A model generated the notes under the pieces. The model ran no database searches. It was not told the DNA's origin and saw only the letters and a program-made list of their open reading frames with translations. The translations under genes were made by a program, and so were the position numbers. From assembly GCA_965657665.1 (NCBI GenBank), contig CBFHPF010000046.1, positions 1 to 10,868 on the forward strand: a stretch of DNA of 10,868 nt, given 5' to 3'. The DNA comes from UBA8337 sp965657665 (GTDB lineage Bacteria; Pseudomonadota; Alphaproteobacteria; RS24). This document shows, piece by piece, positions 1 through 7,082 of the stretch. The number at the start of each line of letters is the position of its first letter. Position 1 is the stretch's first letter.

Positions 1-1908
1 GGCGCGCATCGGGCGCGACAACCAAGGGCCGGTTTCCGGCATAGGCGGCCACACTGTTTCGTTCAAGCCGCCCAAAATCATCACATCGGCTTGCATCAAA
101 CGCGCTTCCAAAGGCCCCCAAATCGCCAAGCGTTTATGGGTTGGCCCTTGGGCGCGCAAGGGCTGACGCGACAACCACATATCAAACAGGTTCGGCCAAT
201 CGGCTTTTGAAATCGCACCGGCCAGACCGGCCTCGCTGCTCAGTCGCTCGAGCAAAGCCGCCAAAGCGCGGCCTTCTTCATCATCGGCAAATAACGCATC
301 TTCATCAGCCAGTAATTTTTCCGCCGTCGCCACTAAAGCGGCAATATGCGCATCCATATGCGCCTCAAAAGGCAAAGCGCGCAACGGCTCAAAAGCCGCC
401 GTCAACCGCGCCAAAAAATCAGCCACATGCGGCGCATCGGCAATATCCGTGTAGCGGCTATATTCATGTATTTGCGCCAGTGCAGCTTTCAGCCCACCAA
501 AATCATCATCGGCTTGGCTGCTGGCCGGGCGTACCCCGCGCAACACTGCCGCCTCCACTTGATGCACTATGTGCATATGCGCGGCGCGGTTTTCAGCCAA
601 GCAGGTTTTTGGATGCTTTAATAAAGACAATAAAGCGACCGGCGCAAAATCTTCTGCCAAACAAGTCAGGATATGGCGCAGCCAAACCGCCACCGGCCCA
701 TTGGCCAGCGGCTTACCGGCGCTGTCATCAACCGCGATATCCCAACGGCGCAACTCACCGGCGACACGGCGCGCTAGCTTGCGGTCGCGCGTTACCAGAG
801 CAGCGCTTTTCGTGTCGCTTTCCAGCACTTCGCGCATGATAAGCGCAATTACACCCGCTTCGCTGCGCGCATCTGGCGCGTCAATCATATGTAAGCCGTC
901 CAAAGCTTGCGGGTCGGGCGGGGTTTGTGTCGCCCAATCGGCAGTAATGGCGGCTGGCACCAAAGCGCGGTGCAATATGGCGCTGCGCTTATCGTCTTGT
1001 TGATGATGCGGCTTATGAAGCGGCCAGTCTTTGACCAAATCGCGGTCGCAGTGCATATGGATTAAAGTTTGCGCCATGCCGTATTGCGGATGCGATACGT
1101 CTTGCTCAATCGCCTTCCACAAGCCCGCATCAGCCGCATTATCCAGCCCCGGAAAAACCACCGCGCCGCGCGGTAAGCGGGCAATGACGCGCAATAAATC
1201 GGCAGTGGCGCGAATAGAGCCGGTTGAACCGGCGGCAATAACGGGATGGTCGGGGGCGCTAGCTGCCCATTGCGCACAACGTTGCAATAACAGCACATTG
1301 CGCCGATCCGTCGGGTCAAGGCAGCCGGTTTCCGCCAAATGCGCCGGCCAAAATTGCGTGATGATATTTAAAAATTCCAGCGTCTGCTGCCAGTTTTCCG
1401 CTAATTCATCGGGCACGAGAGACGGCAATTCAGCCCAATCAATCTGCTCGTTTTGCGCTTGGTCGAGAAACGCTTCCAGCTCAAAAGCCAGCGCCGATAA
1501 TTTTACCGGATTAAGATTGCCGCCTTCCATATGCCCCGAGGCGGCGGCCCAAGCGCGCACCAATTTGAGTAAATGAAAATGCCGCGCCATTGGTTCAATC
1601 GCCGGTGGCACAGCAAGCGGGTCAGTTTCATTTTGTCCGCCAATATGCGGCGCGTCTTCATCCAAATCGCCCAAAGTATCGATGCGCGGCAACAATAAAG
1701 CGCCTTGGCCCGCTTCATCGGCCAAAATGAGAAACTCATGCGCCAATTGACGCGCGGCGCGGCGGGTTGGCAATAAAATATGCGCTTCATGCAAAGCGCA
1801 TGCACCAAACATTTTTTGCCGCGTATCGGCATCATACAGCGTCTCGGCCAAGCGTTTCAAAAAAGGCTGGCCGGGTGCAATCGTATAAAGCTGTGCAGAA
1901 TCACCCAT
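1..1908 (-). CDS. addB: Double-strand break repair protein AddB, alphaproteobacterial type (N-terminal 636 codons; C-terminus beyond the left edge)
   Basis: AddB partners with AddA in the helicase-nuclease that processes DNA double-strand ends for RecA-dependent repair. The frame is open from ATG at 1908 to the left edge. Visible family landmarks are a start resembling IAPGQPFLKRLAETL, the block LLPTRRAARQLAHEFL (residues 45-60), LLPRIDTLGDLDED (about 72-85), AAGSTGSIRATADLL (225-239) and, near the edge, GLNETVWPP followed by PWLSRPMR (614-635). No Walker A motif is seen in the N-terminal part, as I recall for the alphaproteobacterial family and unlike Bacillus AddB. The C-terminal nuclease domain and its cysteines lie outside the window, so intactness cannot be judged. 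An in-frame TGA six bases upstream makes 1908 the first possible start; no clear Shine-Dalgarno sequence precedes it. addA would be expected next, off the left edge; that is inference. Confidence 0.92.
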   Translation of the reverse strand, partial: MGDSAQLYTIAPGQPFLKRLAETLYDADTRQKMFGACALHEAHILLPTRRAARQLAHEFLILADEAGQGALLLPRIDTLGDLDEDAPHIGGQNETDPLAVPPAIEPMARHFHLLKLVRAWAAASGHMEGGNLNPVKLSALAFELEAFLDQAQNEQIDWAELPSLVPDELAENWQQTLEFLNIITQFWPAHLAETGCLDPTDRRNVLLLQRCAQWAASAPDHPVIAAGSTGSIRATADLLRVIARLPRGAVVFPGLDNAADAGLWKAIEQDVSHPQYGMAQTLIHMHCDRDLVKDWPLHKPHHQQDDKRSAILHRALVPAAITADWATQTPPDPQALDGLHMIDAPDARSEAGVIALIMREVLESDTKSAALVTRDRKLARRVAGELRRWDIAVDDSAGKPLANGPVAVWLRHILTCLAEDFAPVALLSLLKHPKTCLAENRAAHMHIVHQVEAAVLRGVRPASSQADDDFGGLKAALAQIHEYSRYTDIADAPHVADFLARLTAAFEPLRALPFEAHMDAHIAALVATAEKLLADEDALFADDEEGRALAALLERLSSEAGLAGAISKADWPNLFDMWLSRQPLRAQGPTHKRLAIWGPLEARLMQADVMILGGLNETVWPPMPETGPWLSRPMRA

Positions 1909-2020
1909 AGCTCAGTGTAACACGCCGACCGTGCTTGCGGATTGTCGGCGGGGATGATTTAGCCCGATCGCTATCGCCTGTTGTGGATGAATGCCCATCA
2001 AGGCATAAGCCTACCAACCA
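1909..2020. other. Intergenic gap between murU and addB
   Basis: These 112 bases separate the murU stop from the addB start, both on the minus strand. The only structure I see is a small stem AGGC-ATAA-GCCT at 2001-2012, just after the murU stop. It has four-base arms and no U-run, so it is a poor terminator. I see no convincing promoter for addB, so read-through from murU is the simplest assumption. Confidence 0.5.
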
Positions 2021-2755
2021 TCAGCGCAATAAATCTTCTGCGCTGGCGCGCCCTTCCGGCGTGCCGACATGCATCCACACCCCGTCCATCACATGGCCGA
2101 AAAGACGGTTTTCAGCCTGTGCCGCATCATAAATCTTGTTCAGCGAAAACGCGCCTGACGGCATAGCGTCAAACATGCGGGGGGTGAGAATTTGCACACC
2201 GGCAAAAACATAAGGCGCGGCGGCTTCGGTTTTGCGCCGCAAGCGCCCATCAGCCAAAAGATGAAAATCGCCCGTGCCGTCATAGCCACTGGTTTTTTCA
2301 ACCGCCGCCAATAAAAGATGCGCGGTCTTATCATCGCGGTCCGCAACAGCCTGATAGGAGGCGATAAACCGCGCCAACACATTTTCTTTTTTATTTGCTT
2401 CTTCATTTTTTTGGTCGCGCCAGAGCACATCGCCATTAGCCACCAAAAACGGGGCGTCACCAAAAAAGCGCAAAGCTTTTTTCACCCCGCCACCGGTTTC
2501 CAGCAATGTGTCGCGCTCATCTGACAAAATAATTTCCACCGCGCCGTCATAATCGGCGGCAAAGGCGGCAATCGCCTCAGCCTTATGGTGCATATTGATA
2601 ATGACACGGCGGATATTGACCGCTTCAAGACGCGCCATCATCCGCGCCAGCAAGCTTTGTCCGGCAATTTCAGTGAGCGGTTTGGGCGGGTCGCTCGGCG
2701 CGGCGCGCATGCGCGTACCTTTACCTGCCGCCAAAATCATTGCCGTATCAATCAT
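2021..2755 (-). CDS. murU: N-acetylmuramate-1-phosphate uridylyltransferase (MurU-type nucleotidyltransferase)
   Basis: This 244-residue protein is a sugar-phosphate nucleotidyltransferase. With AmgK it would convert recycled MurNAc to UDP-MurNAc, bypassing de novo synthesis. Visible motifs are LAAGKGTRMR (8-17) for nucleotide binding, PKPL (24-27), ETGGG (86-90), the metal-binding NGD (107-109), GYDGTGDF (157-164) and a terminal VWMHVGTPEG (226-235). The MurU rather than general nucleotidyltransferase assignment rests on these blocks and on the AmgK-like gene directly upstream. I chose ATG 2755 because the family begins with MIDTAMILAAG and a purine-rich AAAGGCGAG precedes it. An in-frame ATG at 2785 would overlap the upstream gene by 17 bases and has no ribosome-binding site. 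A lysine/glutamate/asparagine-rich stretch at residues 113-125 lies just after the metal motif. The gap to the upstream stop is 13 bases, so the pair is probably cotranscribed. Confidence 0.85.
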   Translation of the reverse strand: MIDTAMILAAGKGTRMRAAPSDPPKPLTEIAGQSLLARMMARLEAVNIRRVIINMHHKAEAIAAFAADYDGAVEIILSDERDTLLETGGGVKKALRFFGDAPFLVANGDVLWRDQKNEEANKKENVLARFIASYQAVADRDDKTAHLLLAAVEKTSGYDGTGDFHLLADGRLRRKTEAAAPYVFAGVQILTPRMFDAMPSGAFSLNKIYDAAQAENRLFGHVMDGVWMHVGTPEGRASAEDLLR

Positions 2756-2768
2756 CGGCTCGCCTTTC

Positions 2769-4373
2769 TTATTTTTCTTCGCCATCAGTTAAAAACTGCG
2801 GCGCGTTTATGTCCAGCCAATCGGCAATCGGGGCCAGAGACGGATGCGATAAATAGCTGCGCATATAGGCCAAAACGCGAGGCAAATGGCGCAAATAGCC
2901 GGGTTTATTATCGCGCACTGCCAGCCGATTAAAGATACCGGCAATCTTGGCATTACGCTGCACCGTGGCGATGGCAAAGGCGGCATCAAACTTGTCGGCT
3001 GCCGCCTCATCATCGCCAAAACGTGCCACGCGATAGGCCGCCAGCCAATGCGCCCGTGTCGCGGCATCAACATCAATGCGCGCATCGCATAAAAGCGACG
3101 ATAAATCATATGCCGGATGACCGGCCAGCGCGTCTTGCACATCTATAAGCCCGACCCGAAAGCGGCTTTGCGCGTTCTGCCGCCAGATTAAATTAACCGA
3201 ATGATAATCGCGCAAAACAGTTACTTTTCCGTTTACGAAACCGCCGGCCGATAGAGGCGATGCGTCATTATCCGGCAGATAATCTTGCACCAGCGCATCG
3301 CCCAATTTTTGCCACCGCGCCTGCCAGTCTTTGGCAGCTTCGGGCGAAACATCCAAATGCTGCGCCGGACAATACCAATCGGTAAATAAAGACGCTTCAA
3401 CCGCCTGCACTTGTCCGTCATAAACCGGCAAAAAATCCGCCGCCGGAGATTGATGCAAATGCAGCAAATTGGCCACCGCTTCAGCATAGAATATCGGTCT
3501 GTCGAGCGTCGCATCATTCGCCAAATGGCGATCGCCGAAATCTTCCATCAGCGCAAAACCGTTTTCTTCATCGCGCGCCAAAATTTCCGGCGCGGCCAAA
3601 TCATGCGCGCGTAGCCAATCCACCATGCGGCAATAGGCGGGCATGGCCTCGGCCAAATGCACCACCGCGCTATAAGGCTTGCCATCATAAATTGGCGGGC
3701 CATCCGGGCCTTTGGCCCAATCCATCAAAACGGCGGAACGCTCGCCAAGATGCAAACGCTCATAGCGGCGGCTGGAAGCGTCACCTGCCAAAGCGGCACG
3801 CTCCGCCTGTCGCCAATCCGTATCGGCCAAAAACCCGCCGAGTTGCGTGTCACGCGCGCGCGCCGCTTGAAGCGCGGCAATAATATCTTCGCCCGCGCTA
3901 ATGGTTATATGGCGCGGCATGTTTTCCGGTGTGTTTTCTGCAAGCTGTGTATTATCGGGCAATTCAGCCAGCGATAAATGCACTATCACAGCTGGCGGCG
4001 GCAATAAATCAGCAGCGCGTTCCGACCATTCAATAAGACAGCAATGCGTGTCCAACGCATCAATAATACCCAGCTCGTCAATTTCTTGCGCCTCAGCGAG
4101 GCGATAAAAATCACTGTGCAAAATTGGCGGCACGGCCTCATCATAGGGCTGCACCAGTGTGAAACTGGGGCTTGGCACTTGTGTTTTCGCGCCACATTTG
4201 GCGCGAATAAGGCCCCGCGCGAAAGCGGTTTTGCCGGCTCCCAAATCCCCTTGTAAGAAAATCAGCCAACCGGCTTCCACCAGCTGCGCCAACCAAGCGG
4301 CACAACGCAAAGTGGCCGCCTCATTGGCGGCCACAAAGTGCATGTTATGCAAGGATTGCTGTTCGCCGACCAT
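2769..4373 (-). CDS. Bifunctional TsaE (tRNA t6A complex ATPase) / AmgK-like anomeric sugar kinase fusion
   Basis: A 534-residue two-domain protein. Residues about 12-155 are TsaE, the ATPase needed for threonylcarbamoylation of tRNA adenosine-37: Walker A GDLGAGKT (42-49), VPSPSFTLV (66-74), HSDFYRL (86-92) and LIEWSERA (113-120). Residues about 180-530 are an APH-fold kinase matching AmgK, which phosphorylates MurNAc/GlcNAc at the anomeric carbon. It shows AGDASSRRYER (196-206), a catalytic-loop LRDYHSVN (387-394; Asp389, Asn394) and the metal-binding IDVQDALAGHPAYDLSSLL (410-428; Asp411). Single TsaE proteins are about 150 residues, so this is a true fusion with no stop between the halves. 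Such fusions are known in Alphaproteobacteria. murU follows 13 bases downstream, supporting the AmgK reading. An in-frame TAA 12 bases upstream makes 4373 the first ATG, but it lacks a Shine-Dalgarno sequence; ATG 4343 (Met11) fits the usual TsaE start equally well. Confidence 0.88.
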   Translation of the reverse strand: MVGEQQSLHNMHFVAANEAATLRCAAWLAQLVEAGWLIFLQGDLGAGKTAFARGLIRAKCGAKTQVPSPSFTLVQPYDEAVPPILHSDFYRLAEAQEIDELGIIDALDTHCCLIEWSERAADLLPPPAVIVHLSLAELPDNTQLAENTPENMPRHITISAGEDIIAALQAARARDTQLGGFLADTDWRQAERAALAGDASSRRYERLHLGERSAVLMDWAKGPDGPPIYDGKPYSAVVHLAEAMPAYCRMVDWLRAHDLAAPEILARDEENGFALMEDFGDRHLANDATLDRPIFYAEAVANLLHLHQSPAADFLPVYDGQVQAVEASLFTDWYCPAQHLDVSPEAAKDWQARWQKLGDALVQDYLPDNDASPLSAGGFVNGKVTVLRDYHSVNLIWRQNAQSRFRVGLIDVQDALAGHPAYDLSSLLCDARIDVDAATRAHWLAAYRVARFGDDEAAADKFDAAFAIATVQRNAKIAGIFNRLAVRDNKPGYLRHLPRVLAYMRSYLSHPSLAPIADWLDINAPQFLTDGEEK

Positions 4374-4376
4374 ATA

Positions 4377-4389
4377 CCGCTTTTAGCGG
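4377..4389. repeat. Short perfect hairpin in the ahcY to tsaE-amgK gap
   Basis: CCGCT-TTT-AGCGG, five-base arms around a three-base loop. It lies in the 36-base gap after ahcY and ends three bases before the first ATG of the fusion gene, where a Shine-Dalgarno sequence would normally be. On the minus strand it is not followed by a U-run, so it is not a standard terminator. A role in limiting translation initiation is possible but inferred. Confidence 0.5.
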
Positions 4390-4409
4390 CCCAGCCGGTT
4401 TTCAGCAAG

Positions 4410-5699
4410 CTAGTAGCGATAATGCTCCGGCTTGTAAGGACCGGCTTTTTCAAGGCCGAGATAATCGGCTTGGTCGGTCGACAATTCAGTGAGCTTGGCA
4501 CCCAGCTTGGCAAGGTGCAAACGGGCAACTTTCTCGTCCAAATGCTTCGGCAGCACATAAACTTGCTTGGCGTAATTATCGCCATTTTGCCACAACTCGA
4601 TTTGCGCCAATACCTGATTGGTAAAGCTGGCGCTCATCACAAAGCTTGGGTGACCGGTGGCGCAACCCAGATTGAGCAAGCGACCTTCCGCCAGCAGAAT
4701 AATCCGCTTGCCATCAGGAAACTCGATTTCATCAACCTGCGGCTTCACATTGTGCCACGCCATGTTTTTCAGCGCAGCAACCTGAATTTCGCTGTCAAAG
4801 TGGCCAATATTGCCGACAATGGCGCGGTCTTTCATCTCGCGCATATGGTCAAGCGTGATGATGTCTTTATTGCCTGTCGCGGTAATGAAAATATCGGCCA
4901 TTGGCGCCGCATCTTCCATTGTGGTGACTTCATAGCCTTCCATCGCCGCTTGCAACGCACAAATCGGGTCAACTTCGGTCACCATAACGCGCGCACCTTG
5001 CGAGCGCAGGCTTTCAGCCGAGCCTTTGCCGACATCGCCATAACCGCATACAACAGCAATTTTACCCGCCATCATCACATCAGTGGCGCGCTTCACGCCA
5101 TCGACCAGGCTTTCGCGGCAGCCATACAGATTGTCAAATTTCGATTTGGTCACGGAATCATTGACGTTAATCGCCGGGATTTTCAGTGAACCGTCTTTGG
5201 CCATTTCATAAAGCCGCAACACGCCAGTCGTGGTTTCTTCCGATACGCCGACACAATCATCGAGAATTTCGGGATATTTTTCGTGACACAAAGTGGTCAA
5301 GTCGCCGCCATCATCGAGCAGAATATTCGGCGTCCAGCCATCCGGACCTTTAATGGTTTGTTCAACACACCACCAATATTCTTCTTCGGTTTCTTCTTTC
5401 CACGCAAACACCGGAACGCCGGTTGCTGCAATGGCCGCCGCCGCATGGTCTTGGGTTGAGAAAATATTGCAAGACGACCAGCGCACTTCCGCACCCAAAG
5501 CCGTCAGTGTTTCAATCAAAACCGCTGTTTGAATGGTCATATGCAAACAACCGGTAACACGCGCGCCCTTGAGCGGCTGTTCAGCACCATATTCTTCGCG
5601 CAGTGCCATCAGCCCCGGCATTTCGGTTTCGGCAATGGCAATTTCTTTGCGGCCCCAATCGGCCAGCGAGATATCGGCTACTTTATAATCTTGTGTCAT
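4410..5699 (-). CDS. ahcY: Adenosylhomocysteinase (S-adenosyl-L-homocysteine hydrolase), short form
   Basis: AhcY reversibly splits S-adenosylhomocysteine, the product inhibitor left by methyltransferases, into adenosine and homocysteine in the cytosol, using bound NAD. All expected landmarks are present in the 429 residues: LHMTIQTAVLIETL (His53), CNIFSTQDHAAAA (78-89), LDDGGD (Asp130), SEETTTG (153-159), INVNDSVTKSKFDNLYG (177-193; Lys185, Asp189), the NAD-binding CGYGDVGKG (218-226), NIGHFD (His300), GHPSFVMSASFTNQ (349-362) and the terminal YKPEHYRY. I chose ATG 5699 because AGGAGGT sits five bases upstream and MTQDYKVADI aligns with family starts; the in-frame ATG at 5753 lacks such a site. 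The protein lacks the roughly 40-residue insertion before SEETTTG that many alphaproteobacterial AhcY proteins have. It has its own promoter-like sequence, with tsaE-amgK following 36 bases downstream. Confidence 0.97.
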   Translation of the reverse strand: MTQDYKVADISLADWGRKEIAIAETEMPGLMALREEYGAEQPLKGARVTGCLHMTIQTAVLIETLTALGAEVRWSSCNIFSTQDHAAAAIAATGVPVFAWKEETEEEYWWCVEQTIKGPDGWTPNILLDDGGDLTTLCHEKYPEILDDCVGVSEETTTGVLRLYEMAKDGSLKIPAINVNDSVTKSKFDNLYGCRESLVDGVKRATDVMMAGKIAVVCGYGDVGKGSAESLRSQGARVMVTEVDPICALQAAMEGYEVTTMEDAAPMADIFITATGNKDIITLDHMREMKDRAIVGNIGHFDSEIQVAALKNMAWHNVKPQVDEIEFPDGKRIILLAEGRLLNLGCATGHPSFVMSASFTNQVLAQIELWQNGDNYAKQVYVLPKHLDEKVARLHLAKLGAKLTELSTDQADYLGLEKAGPYKPEHYRY

Positions 5700-5704
5700 G
5701 ACAG

Positions 5705-5711
5705 ACCTCCT
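5705..5711 (-). promoter_or_regulatory. Strong Shine-Dalgarno sequence of ahcY
   Basis: Minus-strand AGGAGGT with a five-base spacer to ATG 5699. It is the best ribosome-binding site I see in this window and decides the ahcY start against the longer in-frame ORF beginning at 5753. Confidence 0.88.
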
Positions 5712-5724
5712 GAATTTCACTGGT

Positions 5725-5753
5725 GTTTTATCAGCGAAGCGGGCTTTTGACAA
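5725..5753 (-). promoter_or_regulatory. Candidate sigma-70-type promoter of ahcY
   Basis: On the minus strand, TTGTCA (5748-5753) and TAAAAC (5725-5730) are separated by 17 bases. The first matches the -35 consensus at five of six positions, the second the -10 consensus at four of six. Transcription would begin near 5718, giving a leader under 20 bases that holds only the ribosome-binding site. The 97-base ptsH-ahcY gap fits separate transcription. Assigned by eye only. Confidence 0.42.
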
Positions 5754-5760
5754 GCAGCAT

Positions 5761-5776
5761 ATAAAGATTTCTTTAT
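5761..5776. repeat. AT-rich inverted repeat between ptsH and ahcY
   Basis: ATAAAG-ATTT-CTTTAT, six-base perfect arms with a four-base loop. It lies 15 bases after the ptsH stop and just upstream of the candidate ahcY -35 element. It could be a weak transcript end for ptsH or a protein-binding site for ahcY control. With no GC stem it is not a standard terminator. Confidence 0.45.
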
Positions 5777-5791
5777 GTGATTATATGGAGC

Positions 5792-6076
5792 TTATTCTTC
5801 GCCGAATTTATCGCCGATAAGGGCGACCAGCGCCTGCAAAGCGGCCGTCGCATCATTACCGCTGGCGGATAATTCTATTTCGCTGCCCATGGAAGCCCCG
5901 AGCATCATCAGCCCCATAATTGATGTGGCATGCACGGTTTCGCCTTGGCGGGTGACCAGAATATCGGCGTCAAATTGCTCTGCCAATTGAACGAATTTGG
6001 CCGAAGCGCGGGCGTGCAAGCCGCGCTGGTTTTCGATTTTAACGCGCATTGATGCGGAAGCTGTGCTGTCAGACAT
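5792..6076 (-). CDS. ptsH: Phosphocarrier protein HPr
   Basis: A 94-residue HPr. It receives phosphate from EI on a histidine and passes it to EIIA proteins; a serine can separately be phosphorylated by HPr kinase. The catalytic site GLHARASAKFV places the phosphohistidine at His21. The regulatory site TSIMGLMMLG places the serine at Ser52, 31 residues later, exactly the His15-Ser46 spacing of classical HPr. Both sites are intact. A short N-terminal extension of about six residues precedes the usual HPr start; Met10 is an alternative start, but neither has a convincing Shine-Dalgarno sequence. The gene follows the EIIA gene by 43 bases and lies in the same direction as hprK, its expected kinase, two genes upstream. 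No EI gene or sugar permease is present, so a regulatory rather than transport role is inferred. Confidence 0.96.
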   Translation of the reverse strand: MSDSTASASMRVKIENQRGLHARASAKFVQLAEQFDADILVTRQGETVHATSIMGLMMLGASMGSEIELSASGNDATAALQALVALIGDKFGEE

Positions 6077-6119
6077 AGAGCGGGCTTTTATCCGGAAATT
6101 TTTTTAATACGGCTTTCAT

Positions 6120-6539
6120 TCAGTCTTTTGAACTGTCTTTCGCGCCTTCCAGCACTTCGCTGGCCACGGAGATATATTTGCGTGCTGCCTCTTTGGCCTG
6201 CAACACCGCTTCGGGCAAAGCAACGCTATCGCGAATCGTGGCGAATTTGATGAGCATTGGCAAATTAATGCCGGCAATCACTTCCACGCGGTCTTTTTCC
6301 AGCAGCGAAATAGCCAAATTGGAAGGTGTGCCGCCAAACATATCCGTCAACAAAGCCACGCCGTCGCCGCTATCAACCGCGGCAATCGCATCGACAATAT
6401 CTTGCCGACGTTTTTCCATATTATCATCGGGGCCAATAGAGACGGTTTGCAGGTTTTCTTGCGGCCCGACCACATGCTCAACTGCCGCGCGAAACTCATC
6501 GGCCAATGCGCCATGGGTTACCAAAACCAATCCAATCAT
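6120..6539 (-). CDS. PTS EIIA component, mannose (EIIA-Man) family
   Basis: This 139-residue protein is a stand-alone EIIA of the mannose family, which accepts phosphate from HPr on a histidine. The N-terminal IGLVLVTHGALA carries the acceptor at His9, and TDMFGGTPSN (65-74) is the other family signature. In canonical mannose systems EIIA is joined to or partnered with EIIB and membrane EIIC/EIID subunits; none is here. Single EIIA proteins of this type next to hprK and ptsH are characteristic of Alphaproteobacteria and are thought to be regulatory output proteins. The start at 6539 is well supported: AGGAG (6546-6550) lies six bases upstream. The gene follows hprK after 54 bases and precedes ptsH by 43 bases. 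It has been called manX or ptsIIA in relatives; I leave the symbol blank because naming varies. Confidence 0.94.
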   Translation of the reverse strand: MIGLVLVTHGALADEFRAAVEHVVGPQENLQTVSIGPDDNMEKRRQDIVDAIAAVDSGDGVALLTDMFGGTPSNLAISLLEKDRVEVIAGINLPMLIKFATIRDSVALPEAVLQAKEAARKYISVASEVLEGAKDSSKD

Positions 6540-6593
6540 CTTTAGCTCCTTTTGCTTTTCTTAATGTGCCGCCAATTTGTGAGGCTGGCAAGT

Positions 6594-7082
6594 CTAGCGG
6601 TCGGCGTCATAAATCGCGCTATCGGTAAAGCCGTCTTTTAATGCCGCCACGGCATGATAAATCGTCAGCGGGGTTGTTGTATCAGGCGCATAAAGCGTCA
6701 GTTTCGGAAGCTGGTAAAACTGCCCGTCAATATTATGCGTGAAATATTGCACCTCAGGCAGACGCGGCACAGCGTCCGCCGCAGCAACCAAATCAATCGC
6801 CAAAGCCAGAGCGACCGGCGCATCAAACGGCAAGCGCAAAAGCCCCAGTCCGCGCAATTCCAATAATCCCTCAAGAGACGGTGCGGGCGCGGCCAGCAAT
6901 ACGCCGTCTTGCGCGGTCAATAAAATCCGGTCATCGCCAATAAGGCGCGCATGATGCGCATCTATCAAACGCGCTGCCAAACCTGATTTTCCGCTGCCCG
7001 CCGGACCTGTCAACAACACACCGCGCCCATCAATAGAGATTGCGGAGGCGTGAAGCGGCTCTGCTTTTCGCGGCGGGCTCAT
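6594..7082 (-). CDS. hprK: HPr kinase/phosphorylase, short alphaproteobacterial form
   Basis: HprK phosphorylates the regulatory serine of HPr using ATP and can reverse the reaction in classical cases. At 162 residues it is about half the length of Firmicutes HprK and keeps only the C-terminal kinase domain. Visible motifs are the P-loop GPAGSGKS (26-33), LIGDD (47-51) with the catalytic-region aspartates, and ELRGLGLL (75-82), matching the HprK signature. Absence of the N-terminal domain is normal for Alphaproteobacteria, so this is not a truncation. The ATG overlaps the chvG stop by one base (TAATG), implying translational coupling to the sensor kinase. Its probable substrate, HPr with an intact Ser52, is encoded two genes downstream. 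Confidence 0.93.
   Translation of the reverse strand: MSPPRKAEPLHASAISIDGRGVLLTGPAGSGKSGLAARLIDAHHARLIGDDRILLTAQDGVLLAAPAPSLEGLLELRGLGLLRLPFDAPVALALAIDLVAAADAVPRLPEVQYFTHNIDGQFYQLPKLTLYAPDTTTPLTIYHAVAALKDGFTDSAIYDADR

Noticed and set aside
141..839. A 232-codon plus-strand open frame near the left edge
   Set aside because: It is antisense to addB, which is open through the whole interval and carries family blocks; the plus frame is rich in Pro, Ala, His and Arg, typical of a shadow frame.
4338..5189. A 283-codon plus-strand open frame
   Set aside because: It lies antisense to the ahcY C-terminal half, whose every motif is intact. Its translation has no recognisable domain and is explained by low stop frequency opposite a conserved gene.
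5700..5753. Extended ahcY start at 5753
   Set aside because: It would place AGGAGGT inside the coding region; the extra 18 residues are not part of the family N-terminus.
5700..5791. Possible SAM or SAH riboswitch in front of ahcY
   Set aside because: ahcY is a classic SAH-riboswitch target, but I could not fold a matching conserved core. With the candidate promoter the leader is under 20 bases, too short for one.
6594..7082. hprK as a truncated pseudogene
   Set aside because: The short length is normal for Alphaproteobacteria, and P-loop, GDD and RGLG motifs are intact.
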